A stretch of DNA of 64,000 bases, taken from contig NZ_CP163525.1 of NCBI RefSeq assembly GCF_041080655.1, positions 4,340,001 through 4,404,000 of the forward strand, given 5' to 3'. The DNA comes from Streptomyces sp. CG4 (lineage in GTDB: Bacteria > Actinomycetota > Actinomycetes > Streptomycetales > Streptomycetaceae). The notes beneath the pieces were generated by a model. It saw nothing but the letters and a program-made list of their open reading frames with translations. It was not told where the DNA came from and ran no database searches. Within the stretch, counting starts at the first letter, position 1; every line of letters starts with the position of its first letter. Positions 32,918 through 42,530 of the stretch are shown here, in pieces. A program made the position numbers and the translations under genes.

Positions 32918-33417
32918 CGCCCGCCCACCCCTTCCGTGCCGTCCGGCTCCGCCCAGCGCCGGGAGAGTGGCACGCCCGGGAGACGGACGGGAGACATCGG
33001 GGTGAACGGAGGGTCGACGTGATACCGAACACGCGAGCGAACAGCGTCGGCGTGGGCACGGAGGTCCGTATTTTTCCGGCCGTTTTCCCGGCACCGGCGC
33101 GTCACGGCCCCGGCCGTCGTCCCAGGCCGGCCCGTGCCGCGAGCATACGACGATGATCCGGGCGTGGTCACCCGGGCATCCCGGAACGGCTACGACCGCA
33201 CGAGCACCCGGCGTACCGCAGGCGCACCAGCCGCCGTAGCCCCCCGGCCCGCCGAGGCGGTGCGCCGGAGAAGCCGCCGGGCCCCGCGCCGGGCCTGCGT
33301 ACAGACGCGGCACTCGGGCTCCGCGCGCAGCCGGGGTGGCCAGGTCCGGTACACGGACCCGGCGCGCAGACGCGGGGCGCGGACTCAGAACTCAGCGCAC
33401 GGACTCGGTGCGTTCGC
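32918..33417. other. 500-bp gap without a recognisable gene
   Basis: No gene, RNA or repeat stands out. Frames that extend the small membrane protein upstream have no family-like sequence. A T-rich patch at about 33070-33088 is the only low-GC spot and may be promoter-related. Confidence 0.5.
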
Positions 33418-34947
33418 TCAGTTCGCCGGCTCGAGGAAGCCCTGCTCCACCAGCAGGCGGATCTGCGCGGGTGTCCGATCGCGGAGCAACACCGGGTCCT
33501 CGTTCATGAGTTGGGCGATGGCGTCCAGGATGCGGCCCGCGCTCAGCGTGCCGTCACAGACACCCGCGAACCCGGCGCCGACCGTGTCCACCTTCGTGGC
33601 CCGGCGCATCCCGCGGTGCTGGCGCAGCACCACATGCTCCGGGTCCTCGGCGCCGGGCAGCCCGACCTGCTCCTGAACCACTTCGGCGGCCAGCCTGAAG
33701 TGGCTTGCGAGCAGTGCCGCGTCGTCGTACTCCCGGAGATAGTCGAGCCGCTCGAAGTGCGCCCGGATCGTGTCCCCGAGGGGCTGCTCGACCGGGTGCG
33801 GCCACTCCTCCACAGTGACGACGGGATCGGCCGAACCCGTCCTGCGCAGGGTGATCCAGCCGAAGCCGACCGCCTTGACCTTGCGCGCCTCGAACTCGTC
33901 GAGCCAGGCGTCGTAACGTGCCTGGTACTCCGCCGGATCCCCGCGGTGGTCACCGGCGTCCCTCAGCCACAGCTCGGCGTACTGCGTGACGTCCTGTACC
34001 TCGCGCTGCACGATCCAGGCATCGCACCCGCGCGGCACCCATGACCTGAGTCTGTCCTGCCAGTCCTCCCCTGCCACGTGCTGCCAGTTGGCGAGGAACT
34101 GCGCGAACCCGCCCTCGTTCAGCCGTTCCCCCGCCTGCTGAACGAGCGAGCGGCACAGATCGTCCCCGCCCATGCCGCCGTCCCGGTATGTCAGCCGGGC
34201 ACCGGGGGAGATGACGAACGGCGGGTTGGACACGATCAGGTCGAAGGTCTCGTCGTCCCGGACGGGTTCGAAGAGCGAACCCTCGCGCAGGTCGGCGGCG
34301 GGCGCCCCGGAGAGCGCGAGTGTGAGCGCGGTGATGTGCAGGGCGCGCGGGTTGAGGTCGGTCGCTGTCACGCGCGTGGCGTGCTGGGCGGCGTGCAGCG
34401 CCTGGATGCCGGAGCCCGTGCCGAGGTCCAGGGCGGACGCGACCGGCGTGCGGACGGTGATGCCGGCGAGGGTCGTGGAGGCGCCGCCGACGCCCAGGAC
34501 GACGCCCTCCTCGCGCTGCCCGATGCCACCGGCACCGCCGACGGCGCAGCCCAGGTCGGAGACGATGAACCAGTCCTCGCCGCCGGGGCCGCCGTAGGGC
34601 CGCACATCCACGGTGGCGGCCACCTCGTCGCCGCCCACGCGGCTGAGCCACCTGGCTTCGAGGGCCTCCTCGACCGGCAGAACGTGCGCCACGCGCGCGT
34701 GCGGCACGGGTTGCTGGAGCAGAAACAGCCGTACGAGCGTCTCCAGCGGCGTGTCGCCGCGGGTCGCGCGCAGGGCGGGCACGGTCTCGCTGCGGGCCAG
34801 CGCCGCGTACGCGGGGGCGCCGAGCCGGTCGAGCAGTCCGTCGGCGGTGAAGGAGGCGGCCAGCAGCGCGTTCCGCAGGCGCGCGGCGATGTCGGTCCGG
34901 TCGGAAGCGGGCAGAGAGGCGAGTCCGGAGTCAGTCACGCCCCCCAT
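33418..34947 (-). CDS. class I SAM-dependent methyltransferase
   Basis: This 509-residue protein has an N-terminal helical domain (~1-165) and a Rossmann methyltransferase domain with the SAM motif ALDLGTGSGIQALHAAQHA and the catalytic NPPF motif (FDLIVSNPPFVISPG). NPPF/NPPY enzymes methylate nitrogen in DNA, RNA or protein glutamine. The C-terminal 120 residues form a further domain found in actinobacterial members of this group. ATG 34947 is preferred; GTG 34938 is an alternative. The substrate is not known. It is followed by a gap before the small membrane protein gene. Confidence 0.88.
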   Translation of the reverse strand: MGGVTDSGLASLPASDRTDIAARLRNALLAASFTADGLLDRLGAPAYAALARSETVPALRATRGDTPLETLVRLFLLQQPVPHARVAHVLPVEEALEARWLSRVGGDEVAATVDVRPYGGPGGEDWFIVSDLGCAVGGAGGIGQREEGVVLGVGGASTTLAGITVRTPVASALDLGTGSGIQALHAAQHATRVTATDLNPRALHITALTLALSGAPAADLREGSLFEPVRDDETFDLIVSNPPFVISPGARLTYRDGGMGGDDLCRSLVQQAGERLNEGGFAQFLANWQHVAGEDWQDRLRSWVPRGCDAWIVQREVQDVTQYAELWLRDAGDHRGDPAEYQARYDAWLDEFEARKVKAVGFGWITLRRTGSADPVVTVEEWPHPVEQPLGDTIRAHFERLDYLREYDDAALLASHFRLAAEVVQEQVGLPGAEDPEHVVLRQHRGMRRATKVDTVGAGFAGVCDGTLSAGRILDAIAQLMNEDPVLLRDRTPAQIRLLVEQGFLEPAN

Positions 34948-35204
34948 TGTGACCCGCGGCACCCGCCGGACGCGGCCTCAGCACGCCCCCCACCGACGCA
35001 CCCCGGCCACGGCCTCGGACGCATCACCGACACGCCCCGGCCACGACCGGCCTGCCGGTGCCTGCGGCCCGCCGGAGCGGGACCGCGGCACGTGCCTGCC
35101 GGCCGTGGGCCGTCAGCCGTGGACCGTCAGCCGTGAAGCCGGCCGTGGGCCTCCGGTCGCGAACCGCTGGCCGTCAGCCCCCGCCCGTGGACCGTCGCGT
35201 CCCG

Positions 35205-35822
35205 TCAGCCCGCCGACGGCGAGGACGTCGAAGTCGACGAAGCGTCCGACGACGCCACCTTCTTGCAGCTGGCCTGCTGGGCGATGGCGTTCTTGACCTC
35301 GCCCTGCTGGAGCTTGTCCAGCGCGTCGGTGCCGGTCTTGTGCTGCGTCTCCAGGTCCGTCATCTTCGTGGCGATGTCGTGCAGCCCGGAGGCGAACTTC
35401 GCCTGGTCCTTGGTGTTCAGCGCGTCGACCTGCTTCTTCAGGCCGGCGTACGAGGCGGAGAGGCCGTTGAAGCTCTTCGCGACGGCCTGCAGCCGCTTGT
35501 CGCCGTCGGCGACACCGGGCGGTGCTCCCGCCTTGCTCACGGCGACGGCGATCGCCTTGTAGCCGTCGGACATGTCCTGGAAGGCCTGGGAGTCCGTCTT
35601 CTGGAGCGTCTCGGGCTTGGCGGTGTCGGCGGCCGTCGTGCTGATCGCCGCGTTCGCCGACTTGATCTTCGCGTCCTGCGCGGGCACCGCGTCGCACACC
35701 GACTTGGCCCAAGCGACCAGCTTGGGGTCGGGCCCCTTGTCACCGCCGCTGCTGGTGCATCCCGTCAGCGCCACCACCAGTACCGCACCGCCGGACAGTG
35801 CGGCCGTGAGCTTCTTGTTCAC
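35205..35822 (-). CDS. small secreted lipoprotein, helical
   Basis: This 205-residue lipoprotein has signal peptide NKKLTAALSGGAVLVVALTG with lipobox LTGC. The mature domain is all-helical (KSVCDAVPAQDAKIKSANAA, KRLQAVAKSFNGLSASYAGL) with two cysteines that may form a disulfide, and a Ser/Thr-rich end. The GTG at 35822 has GGGAAGGG 9 nt upstream. No family is recognised with confidence. It is downstream of hppA on the same strand, but a strong hairpin separates them. Confidence 0.8.
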   Translation of the reverse strand: MNKKLTAALSGGAVLVVALTGCTSSGGDKGPDPKLVAWAKSVCDAVPAQDAKIKSANAAISTTAADTAKPETLQKTDSQAFQDMSDGYKAIAVAVSKAGAPPGVADGDKRLQAVAKSFNGLSASYAGLKKQVDALNTKDQAKFASGLHDIATKMTDLETQHKTGTDALDKLQQGEVKNAIAQQASCKKVASSDASSTSTSSPSAG

Positions 35823-35994
35823 CGGATTGGTCCCTTCCCTGGCTCTCGGCCCACGGACCCTACACGGCGGACGCACACCCTCCCCACCCCGTACGCACTC
35901 AAAGTCATCTTTTATGGGCTTTTACCCCATGAGAGAGAAGGCTCACCACGTGGGCGAGCCCACAGCCGCATCCGCGCACGCGCCACAGACACAA

Positions 35995-36032
35995 GCGGGC
36001 GGGCGGCGCATCAGCACGCGCCGCCCGCCCGC
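35995..36032 (-). terminator. terminator after hppA
   Basis: A perfect 15-bp G/C stem (left arm begins GCGGGCGGGCGGCGC) closes an 8-nt loop, 39 bp beyond the hppA stop. There is no T-run. Confidence 0.75.
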
Positions 36033-36070
36033 CCGTTGACCAGGGCTTCTCCAAAGACCCAGGAGTACGC

Positions 36071-38473
36071 CTACGAAACCACCGCCGTGTTCGGTGAGTT
36101 GGCGACCCGCTCGGTGCTCTCGTCGTCGCCGACGGCGATGCCGCGCCGCTTGGAGATGTACACGGAGACGACGATCACCACGAGCGCGAGGAGCGAGATC
36201 ATGATCCGTACGCCCAGGTTCTTGTCCGTGCCGTAGGAGAACTTGATCACCGCGGGCGCGATGAGCAGCGAGACCAGGTTCATGACCTTCAGCAGCGGGT
36301 TGATCGCCGGTCCCGCGGTGTCCTTGAAGGGGTCGCCGACCGTGTCACCGATCACCGTGGCCGCATGGGCCTCGCTGCCCTTGCCGCCGTGGTGGCCGTC
36401 CTCCACCAGCTTCTTGGCGTTGTCCCAGGCGCCACCGGAGTTGGCGAGGAACACCGCCATCAGCGTGCCCGCGCCGATCGCACCGGCGAGATAGGAGCCG
36501 AGCGAGCCGACGCCGAGCGTGAAGCCGACGAAGATGGGCGCCATCACGGCGAGCAGACCCGGCGTGGCCAGTTCCCTGAGGGCGTCCTTGGTGCAGATGT
36601 CGACGACCTTGCCGTACTCGGGCTTCTCCGTGAAGTCCATGATCCCGGGCTTCTCGCGGAACTGCCGCCGCACCTCGAACACCACCGAACCGGCTGAGCG
36701 CGACACGGCGTTGATGGCCAGTCCGGAGAAGAGGAAGACCACCGCGGCGCCCGCGATGAGGCCGACGAGGTTGTTGGGCTGGGAGATGTCCAGGGACAGA
36801 CTCATCGGCGCACCGGGGCCGGTGAGTTTCTCCCCGACGTCCTGCACGTTGGTGGTGATCGCGTCGCGGTACGACCCGAACAGCGCCGACGCGGCGAGCA
36901 CGGCGGTGGCGATGGCGATGCCCTTGGTGATGGCCTTGGTGGTGTTGCCGACCGCGTCCAGGTTGGTGAGCACGCGGGCGCCCGCGCCCTCGACGTCGCC
37001 GGACATCTCGGCGATGCCCTGCGCGTTGTCGGAGACCGGTCCGAAGGTGTCCATGGCGACGATCACGCCGACCGTGGTGAGCAGTCCGGTGCCGGCCAGC
37101 GCGACCGCGAACAACGCCAGCATGATCGACGTGCCGCCGAGCAGGAACGCGCCGTACACGCCGAGGCCGATGAGCAGCGCGGTGTAGACGGCCGACTCCA
37201 GGCCCACCGAGATGCCGGACAGCACGACGGTGGCCGGGCCCGTGAGGGAGGTCTTGCCGATGTCCCGCACCGGGCGGCGGTTGGTCTCGGTGAAGTAGCC
37301 GGTCAGCTGCTGGATGACGGCGGCGAGCAGGATGCCGATCGCCACCGCGACCAGGGCGAGGATTCTCGGGTCGCCGTTCTTGGCCTTGATCGCCGTGTCG
37401 GTCACCCCGGCGAGGTCGGAGTACTTCGACGGCAGATAGACGAAGACGGCGATCGCGACCAGCACCAGGGAGATCACCGCGGAGATGAAGAAGCCGCGGT
37501 TGATCGCCGTCATGCCGCTGCGGTCGGCGCGGCGCGGGGCGACCGCGAAGATGCCGATCATCGCGGTGACGACGCCGATGGCGGGCACGAGCAGCGGGAA
37601 CGCCAGCCCGGAGTCGCCGAAGGCGACCTTGCCGAGGATCAGGGCGGCCACCAGGGTCACGGCGTACGACTCGAAGAGGTCGGCCGCCATGCCCGCGCAG
37701 TCGCCGACGTTGTCGCCCACGTTGTCGGCGATGGTCGCGGCATTGCGCGGATCGTCCTCCGGAATGCCCTGTTCGACCTTGCCGACCAGGTCGGCGCCGA
37801 CGTCGGCGGCCTTGGTGAAGATGCCGCCGCCCACACGCATGAACATGGCGATCAGGGCGGCGCCGAGGCCGAAGCCCTCGAGCACCTTCGGCGCGTCGGC
37901 CGCGTACACCAGCACCACACAGGAGGCGCCCAGCAGGCCGAGCCCCACTGTGAACATGCCGACGACGCCGCCCGTGCGAAATGCGATCTTCATCGCGGTG
38001 TGTGAAACGGTGGTGAGATCCTTTTCCGGCTCTCCTGGAGCCGGTGTGGCCTCCCGGGCCGCCGCGGCGACCCGCACATTGCTGCGCACGGCGAGCCACA
38101 TGCCGATATAGCCGGTGGCCGCGGAGAACGCCGCGCCGATCAGGAAGAACACTGATCGTCCGGCGCGCTGTTTCCAGTCGTCCGCGGGCAGCAGCATGAG
38201 CAGGAAGAAGACGACGGCGGCGAATGCGCCCAGCGTGCGCAACTGCCGGGCGAGATACGCCTTCGCACCTTCCTGGACCGCCTCGGCGATCCGTTTCATG
38301 CTGTCGGTGCCCTCGCCTGCGGCCAGTACCTGGCGTACCAGGATCCCCGCGACCACCAGTGCGGCCAGGGCGACTGCCGCGATGACGGCCACCATGATCC
38401 GGTTGTCGTCGGTCAGGACCGCCGCTGCGAGGGAAGTGGGGTGATCCGATTGAGGGATGGAAAGCCCCGCCAT
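36071..38473 (-). CDS. hppA: membrane-bound proton-translocating pyrophosphatase
   Basis: This 800-residue integral membrane protein has about 16 membrane helices. It couples pyrophosphate hydrolysis to proton pumping. The substrate-binding segment DVGADLVGKVEQGIPEDDPR and the second acidic site NVGDNVGDCAGMAADLFESY are intact. The signature GNTTKAITKG has Lys and Thr where potassium-dependent enzymes have Ala and Gly, so it belongs to the K+-independent class. ATG 38473 has AGGAGG 4 nt upstream. In streptomycetes this gene lies next to bldG, as here. It recycles biosynthetic pyrophosphate and energises the membrane. Confidence 0.97.
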   Translation of the reverse strand: MAGLSIPQSDHPTSLAAAVLTDDNRIMVAVIAAVALAALVVAGILVRQVLAAGEGTDSMKRIAEAVQEGAKAYLARQLRTLGAFAAVVFFLLMLLPADDWKQRAGRSVFFLIGAAFSAATGYIGMWLAVRSNVRVAAAAREATPAPGEPEKDLTTVSHTAMKIAFRTGGVVGMFTVGLGLLGASCVVLVYAADAPKVLEGFGLGAALIAMFMRVGGGIFTKAADVGADLVGKVEQGIPEDDPRNAATIADNVGDNVGDCAGMAADLFESYAVTLVAALILGKVAFGDSGLAFPLLVPAIGVVTAMIGIFAVAPRRADRSGMTAINRGFFISAVISLVLVAIAVFVYLPSKYSDLAGVTDTAIKAKNGDPRILALVAVAIGILLAAVIQQLTGYFTETNRRPVRDIGKTSLTGPATVVLSGISVGLESAVYTALLIGLGVYGAFLLGGTSIMLALFAVALAGTGLLTTVGVIVAMDTFGPVSDNAQGIAEMSGDVEGAGARVLTNLDAVGNTTKAITKGIAIATAVLAASALFGSYRDAITTNVQDVGEKLTGPGAPMSLSLDISQPNNLVGLIAGAAVVFLFSGLAINAVSRSAGSVVFEVRRQFREKPGIMDFTEKPEYGKVVDICTKDALRELATPGLLAVMAPIFVGFTLGVGSLGSYLAGAIGAGTLMAVFLANSGGAWDNAKKLVEDGHHGGKGSEAHAATVIGDTVGDPFKDTAGPAINPLLKVMNLVSLLIAPAVIKFSYGTDKNLGVRIMISLLALVVIVVSVYISKRRGIAVGDDESTERVANSPNTAVVS

Positions 38474-38515
38474 TCGTCCTCCTTGACGCTTGGGCTGAGC
38501 TCAAGATGTGGACGG

Positions 38516-38544
38516 ATTCTAGGTACCTCTGAGTGATCTCAACA
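38516..38544 (-). promoter_or_regulatory. candidate hppA promoter
   Basis: On the minus strand TGTTGA (38539-38544) and TAGAAT (38516-38521) are 17 bp apart, about 40 bp upstream of the hppA start. The surrounding 200 bp is much less GC-rich than average and also contains a GTGAAT-TC-ATTCAC palindrome at 38694-38707. Confidence 0.4.
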
Positions 38545-38737
38545 GTGCGCGGTAAACGGAATTAGCCTCAACGGGCTCATCAGCAAATGATCGCGATCCG
38601 GCCATCGAACCCGAATGAGCTAATGCCCTCGAACCATTGACGCGCCAGGAGCCGCTGCATTGCTGCTTGATCAATTCATCGGGGCCCCTGATCGTGAATT
38701 CATTCACTAATTCGTGGGCGTGTCGGAAAAACGCGAA

Positions 38738-38758
38738 GGGCCCTGCTCGGCAGGGCCC
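38738..38758 (-). terminator. terminator of the bldG operon
   Basis: GGGCCCTGC and GCAGGGCCC form a perfect 9-bp stem with a 3-nt loop, and TTTTT follows on the minus strand after a few bases. It lies 22 bp after the anti-sigma gene. Confidence 0.85.
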
Positions 38759-38780
38759 TCGAACGGTGGAACGGCAGCGC

Positions 38781-39209
38781 TCAGAGCAGCGCCGCGGCCG
38801 GCGGTGTGGTCGGCCAGGTCATGCGGATCCGGCCGCCGTCCTGTCCGGTGGTGACCTCGACGTCGTCGACGAGGCCGCTGATGACCGCGAGGCCCATCTC
38901 GTCCTCCTCGATCTCCGCCTCGGCCTCCTGCGTGGCGCCGGGCGCGCCGGACGGGGCATGCGGCGCCTCGTCGCCCACCTCGATGGAGAACTGTTTCTCC
39001 TCCTCGATCAGCGCCACCTTCACAGGCGCGCTGATGCCGCTGTTCTGGTGGAGTCCGACGGCGCGGGAGCAGGCCTCGCCCACGGCGAGCCGGACCTCGT
39101 CCAGGACGGCCTCGTCCACTCCTGCCCTGCGTGCCACCGCGGCCGCCACCAACCGGGCGGTCCGGACGTGCTCGGGCAGCGCGCTGAAGCGGAGTTCGAC
39201 GGTGGCCAT
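38781..39209 (-). CDS. anti-sigma factor (HATPase_c), partner of BldG
   Basis: This 142-residue RsbW-like protein has an N-box (DEVRLAVGEACSRAVGLHQ) and a C-terminal ATP-binding part (DEMGLAVISGLVDDVEV) interrupted by an acidic insert (AEAEIEEDE). It should bind sigma factors and phosphorylate its antagonist. It is encoded 156 bp downstream of bldG on the same strand; in S. coelicolor the equivalent gene is co-transcribed with bldG and its product binds BldG. The ATG at 39209 is the first in frame. Confidence 0.92.
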   Translation of the reverse strand: MATVELRFSALPEHVRTARLVAAAVARRAGVDEAVLDEVRLAVGEACSRAVGLHQNSGISAPVKVALIEEEKQFSIEVGDEAPHAPSGAPGATQEAEAEIEEDEMGLAVISGLVDDVEVTTGQDGGRIRMTWPTTPPAAALL

Positions 39210-39365
39210 GCATCCCCCTCGCGACTACGGGCGTGCGGTCGGGGGCGGGGCCGCCAAACCCTCATCCCCTGCTGTGTTCCTGTGCCCAGGCCCCTTCGGC
39301 AGCCCGGACGGGACCGCCCGGCGTACGAGCTCCGGCGGGAGCCCGACGCCGGTGACGGGTCCAGG

Positions 39366-39707
39366 TCAGTCGGTGGCCGCCACCGCTTCCTCGACCGAGG
39401 TGTGGATCGGGAACACCTTGGTGAGGCCGGTGATACGGAAGATCTTGAGAATGCGCTCCTGGTTGCAGACCAGGCGCAGCGAGCCCTCGTGGGCACGCAC
39501 GCGCTTCAGGCCGCCGACCAGCACGCCGAGCCCGGTGGAGTCGAGGAAGTCCACGCCCTCCATGTCGACGACGAGGTGAAAATTCCCGTCGTTCACCAGC
39601 TCGACCAGCTGCTCGCGCAGCTTGGGCGCGGTATACACGTCGATTTCGCCACCGACTCGGACGACCGTACGATCGCCGACGGTCTCGGTCGACAAGGACA
39701 GGTCCAC
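39366..39707 (-). CDS. bldG: anti-sigma factor antagonist BldG
   Basis: This 113-residue STAS-domain protein is required for aerial growth and antibiotic production in streptomycetes. The phosphorylation site is the serine in DFLDSTGLGVLVGGL, at about residue 57. The start MDLSLSTETVGDRTVVRVGG and the C-terminal TSVEEAVAATD agree with BldG from other species. GTG 39707 has GGAGG only 4 nt upstream, which is short. It lies upstream of its anti-sigma partner and divergent from the helicase gene, the conserved arrangement. Confidence 0.95.
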   Translation of the reverse strand: MDLSLSTETVGDRTVVRVGGEIDVYTAPKLREQLVELVNDGNFHLVVDMEGVDFLDSTGLGVLVGGLKRVRAHEGSLRLVCNQERILKIFRITGLTKVFPIHTSVEEAVAATD

Positions 39708-39788
39708 GGATCCTCCAGCACCTTGCTATCGAGCGGTCGCCCCTCGGGCACCTCGGCTTGCGGCCCTCGGGACGCTTCGCCAGCCGCG

Positions 39789-42530
39789 ATGGCATTCAAT
39801 CACTTACCGGCAGGCGTGCACGACGCCTTGGCTCCATTGTCCGTCACGCCAGTGACACACTCGGTGCCGATGGCCAAGAATCACCGATCCGATCGATCCC
39901 CGGCGAACCCGGCGTCCCGCCCGTCTCCGGGCGTGGTCCTGGACCGGCTCGCCTCGGGGCCGAGCCGGTCTGCGCGCATCACTCATACGGAGCACTTGCC
40001 CCCGCGCGCGGGCCGCCATGCCGTCTGGCCTCACCGGATTCGGTCCGAGGTGATCGCGGCCGTTCAGGCGTGCGGTATCGAACACCCCTGGGCGCACCAG
40101 ACGCTGGCCGCCGAGCACGCCCTGGACGGCGATTCGGTGGTCGTCGCCACCGGCACCGCCTCCGGCAAGTCCCTCGCGTATCTGGTGCCCGTCCTGTCCA
40201 CCCTTCTGGATGGCTCCGAGGCGCCGAACGGCCGTGGCGCCACCGCCCTGTACCTGGCGCCCACCAAGGCACTCGCGGCGGATCAGTGCCGGTCGGTGAA
40301 GGAACTTTCACAACCTCTTGGCCATGCCGTACGCCCCGCGGTGTACGACGGCGACACCCCGTACGAGGAACGGGAGTGGATCCGCCAGTACGCCAACTAC
40401 GTCCTGACCAACCCCGACATGCTGCACCGCGGGATACTCCCCTCCCACCCGCGCTGGTCCTCCTTCCTGAAGTCGCTCAAGTACATCGTCATCGACGAGT
40501 GCCACACCTACCGCGGCGTCTTCGGCTCGCACGTCGCCCAGGTACTGCGCCGGCTGCGCCGCCTGTGCGCCCGCTACGGCGCCTCGCCCGTCTTCCTGCT
40601 GGCCTCCGCCACCGCCGCCGAGCCCGCCGTCGCAGCGCGGCGGCTGACCGGCCTGCCGGTGGTCGAGGTCGCCGACGACGCCTCCCCGCGCGGGGAGGTC
40701 GTCTTCGCTCTTTGGGAGCCCCCGCTCACCGAACTGCACGGCGAGAAGGGCGCCCCCGTACGGCGTACCGCCACCGCCGAGACCGCCGACCTGCTCACCG
40801 ACCTGACCGTGCAGGGCGTGCGCTCGGTCGCCTTCGTACGGTCCCGGCGCGGCGCCGAGCTGATCTCGGTGATCGCCCAGGAGAAGCTGGCCGAGGTCGA
40901 CCGCTCCCTGGTCCGGCGGGTCGCGGCCTACCGCGGCGGCTACCTCCCCGAGGAGCGCCGCGCCCTGGAACGCGCCCTGCACTCCGGCGAACTCCTCGGC
41001 CTCGCCGCCACGACGGCCCTGGAGCTGGGCGTGGACGTCTCCGGCCTGGACGCCGTGGTCATCGCCGGCTATCCGGGCACGCGCGCGTCCCTGTGGCAGC
41101 AGGCGGGCCGCGCGGGCCGCTCCGGACAGGGCGCCCTCGCCGTCCTGGTCGCCCGCGACGACCCACTGGACACGTTCCTGGTCCACCACCCGGAGGCCCT
41201 GTTCGACCAACCGGTGGAATCCACCGTCCTCGACCCCGACAACCCCTACGTCCTCGCCCCGCACCTGTGCGCCGCCGCCGCGGAACTCCCACTGACCGAG
41301 GCGGACCTGGACCTCTTCGGCCCTGCCTGCGCGGATGTGCTGCCGCAGCTGGAGGCCGCGAAGCTGCTGCGCCGGCGGACGAAGGCCTGGCACTGGACGC
41401 GCCGGGAACGGGCCGCCGACCTGACCGACATCCGCGGCGCGGGCGGCCGCCCGGTGCAGGTCGTCGAGTCCGGCACGGGCCGTCTGCTCGGCACGGTCGA
41501 CGCGGGCGCCGCGCACTCGACGGTCCACGAGGGCGCGGTCCATCTGCACCAGGGTCGCACCTACCTGGTGCGCTCGCTCGAACTGGAGGACTCCGTCGCC
41601 CTCGTCGAGCAGGCCGACCCGCCGTACTCCACGGTCGCCCGCGACACCACCTCGATCTCGGTCCTGGAGACGGACACCGAGATCCCGTGGGGCGCCGGAC
41701 GCCTCTGCTACGGCTCGGTCGAGGTCACCAACCAGGTGGTCTCCTATCTGCGCAGACGCCTCATCACCGGCGAAGTGCTCGGCGAGACGAAACTCGACCT
41801 CCCTCCTCGTACGCTGCGCACCCGGGCGGTGTGGTGGACGGTCACCGACGACCAGCTGGACGAGGCCCGGATCACCCCGGAGATCCTCGGCGGCTCCCTG
41901 CACGCCGCCGAACACGCCTCCATCGGCCTGCTCCCCCTCTTCGCGACCTGCGACCGCTGGGACATCGGCGGCGTCTCGGTCCCGCTGCACCCCGACACCC
42001 TGCTGCCGACGGTCTTCGTGTACGACGGCCACCCCGGCGGCGCGGGCTTCGCCGAGCGTGCCTTCCGCACCGCCCGCGCCTGGCTCACCGCCACCCGCGA
42101 GGCCATCGCGTCCTGCGAGTGCGAGGCTGGCTGCCCGTCCTGCATCCAGTCCCCCAAGTGCGGCAACGGCAACGACCCACTGCACAAGAGGGGGGCGGTA
42201 CGGCTCCTCACGGTGCTGTTGCGGGGAGCGCCGGGAGAGACGGAGGCCGAGGCGGGCCCGGCGGGCCTGGCGGGCCTGCAGGGCTCAGGGAATCCGGAGA
42301 ACCCGGAGAACACGGGGGGCTCTGGGAGCTTGGGGGACCCGGAGAACCTGGGAGGCTCAGGTGCCTTGAGGGGCCCGGAGAGCCTGGGAGGCTCAGGGGC
42401 CTTGAGGGGCCCGGAGAGCCTGGGAGGCTCAGGGGCCTTGAGGGGCCCGGAGAGCCTGGGGAGCGACGGGAGCTCGGAGCGGGAGGGGAACTCGGCCGGG
42501 CCGGCTCCGGGACAGGTGCCCAGAGCTTGA
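39789..42530 (+). CDS. DEAD/H-box helicase with DUF1998 cysteine cluster (TTA codon near start)
   Basis: This 913-residue superfamily 2 helicase of the YprA/Hrq1 type has Walker A GTASGKS (~124), IVIDECHTYRG (~236), LLASATAAEP and QQAGRAGRSGQ. The DUF1998 region carries the four-cysteine cluster CECEAGCPSCIQSPKC. ATG 39789 gives a start MAFNHLPAGVHDAL in which the leucine at codon 6 is TTA (39804-39806), so translation would need the bldA tRNA. ATG 39870 would remove it. The last ~97 residues are repeats overlapping the opposite-strand gene. Likely a DNA repair helicase. Confidence 0.9.
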   Translation: MAFNHLPAGVHDALAPLSVTPVTHSVPMAKNHRSDRSPANPASRPSPGVVLDRLASGPSRSARITHTEHLPPRAGRHAVWPHRIRSEVIAAVQACGIEHPWAHQTLAAEHALDGDSVVVATGTASGKSLAYLVPVLSTLLDGSEAPNGRGATALYLAPTKALAADQCRSVKELSQPLGHAVRPAVYDGDTPYEEREWIRQYANYVLTNPDMLHRGILPSHPRWSSFLKSLKYIVIDECHTYRGVFGSHVAQVLRRLRRLCARYGASPVFLLASATAAEPAVAARRLTGLPVVEVADDASPRGEVVFALWEPPLTELHGEKGAPVRRTATAETADLLTDLTVQGVRSVAFVRSRRGAELISVIAQEKLAEVDRSLVRRVAAYRGGYLPEERRALERALHSGELLGLAATTALELGVDVSGLDAVVIAGYPGTRASLWQQAGRAGRSGQGALAVLVARDDPLDTFLVHHPEALFDQPVESTVLDPDNPYVLAPHLCAAAAELPLTEADLDLFGPACADVLPQLEAAKLLRRRTKAWHWTRRERAADLTDIRGAGGRPVQVVESGTGRLLGTVDAGAAHSTVHEGAVHLHQGRTYLVRSLELEDSVALVEQADPPYSTVARDTTSISVLETDTEIPWGAGRLCYGSVEVTNQVVSYLRRRLITGEVLGETKLDLPPRTLRTRAVWWTVTDDQLDEARITPEILGGSLHAAEHASIGLLPLFATCDRWDIGGVSVPLHPDTLLPTVFVYDGHPGGAGFAERAFRTARAWLTATREAIASCECEAGCPSCIQSPKCGNGNDPLHKRGAVRLLTVLLRGAPGETEAEAGPAGLAGLQGSGNPENPENTGGSGSLGDPENLGGSGALRGPESLGGSGALRGPESLGGSGALRGPESLGSDGSSEREGNSAGPAPGQVPRA

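Noticed and set aside
34970..35200. CCGTCAGCCGTG-type short repeats upstream of the methyltransferase gene
   Set aside because: Only two or three loose copies in low-complexity GC-rich sequence; too weak to call a repeat array or operator.
42331..42460. Regular 36-bp repeats as a possible CRISPR array
   Set aside because: The repeats are directly adjacent with no unique spacers, they are coding, and no cas gene is present.
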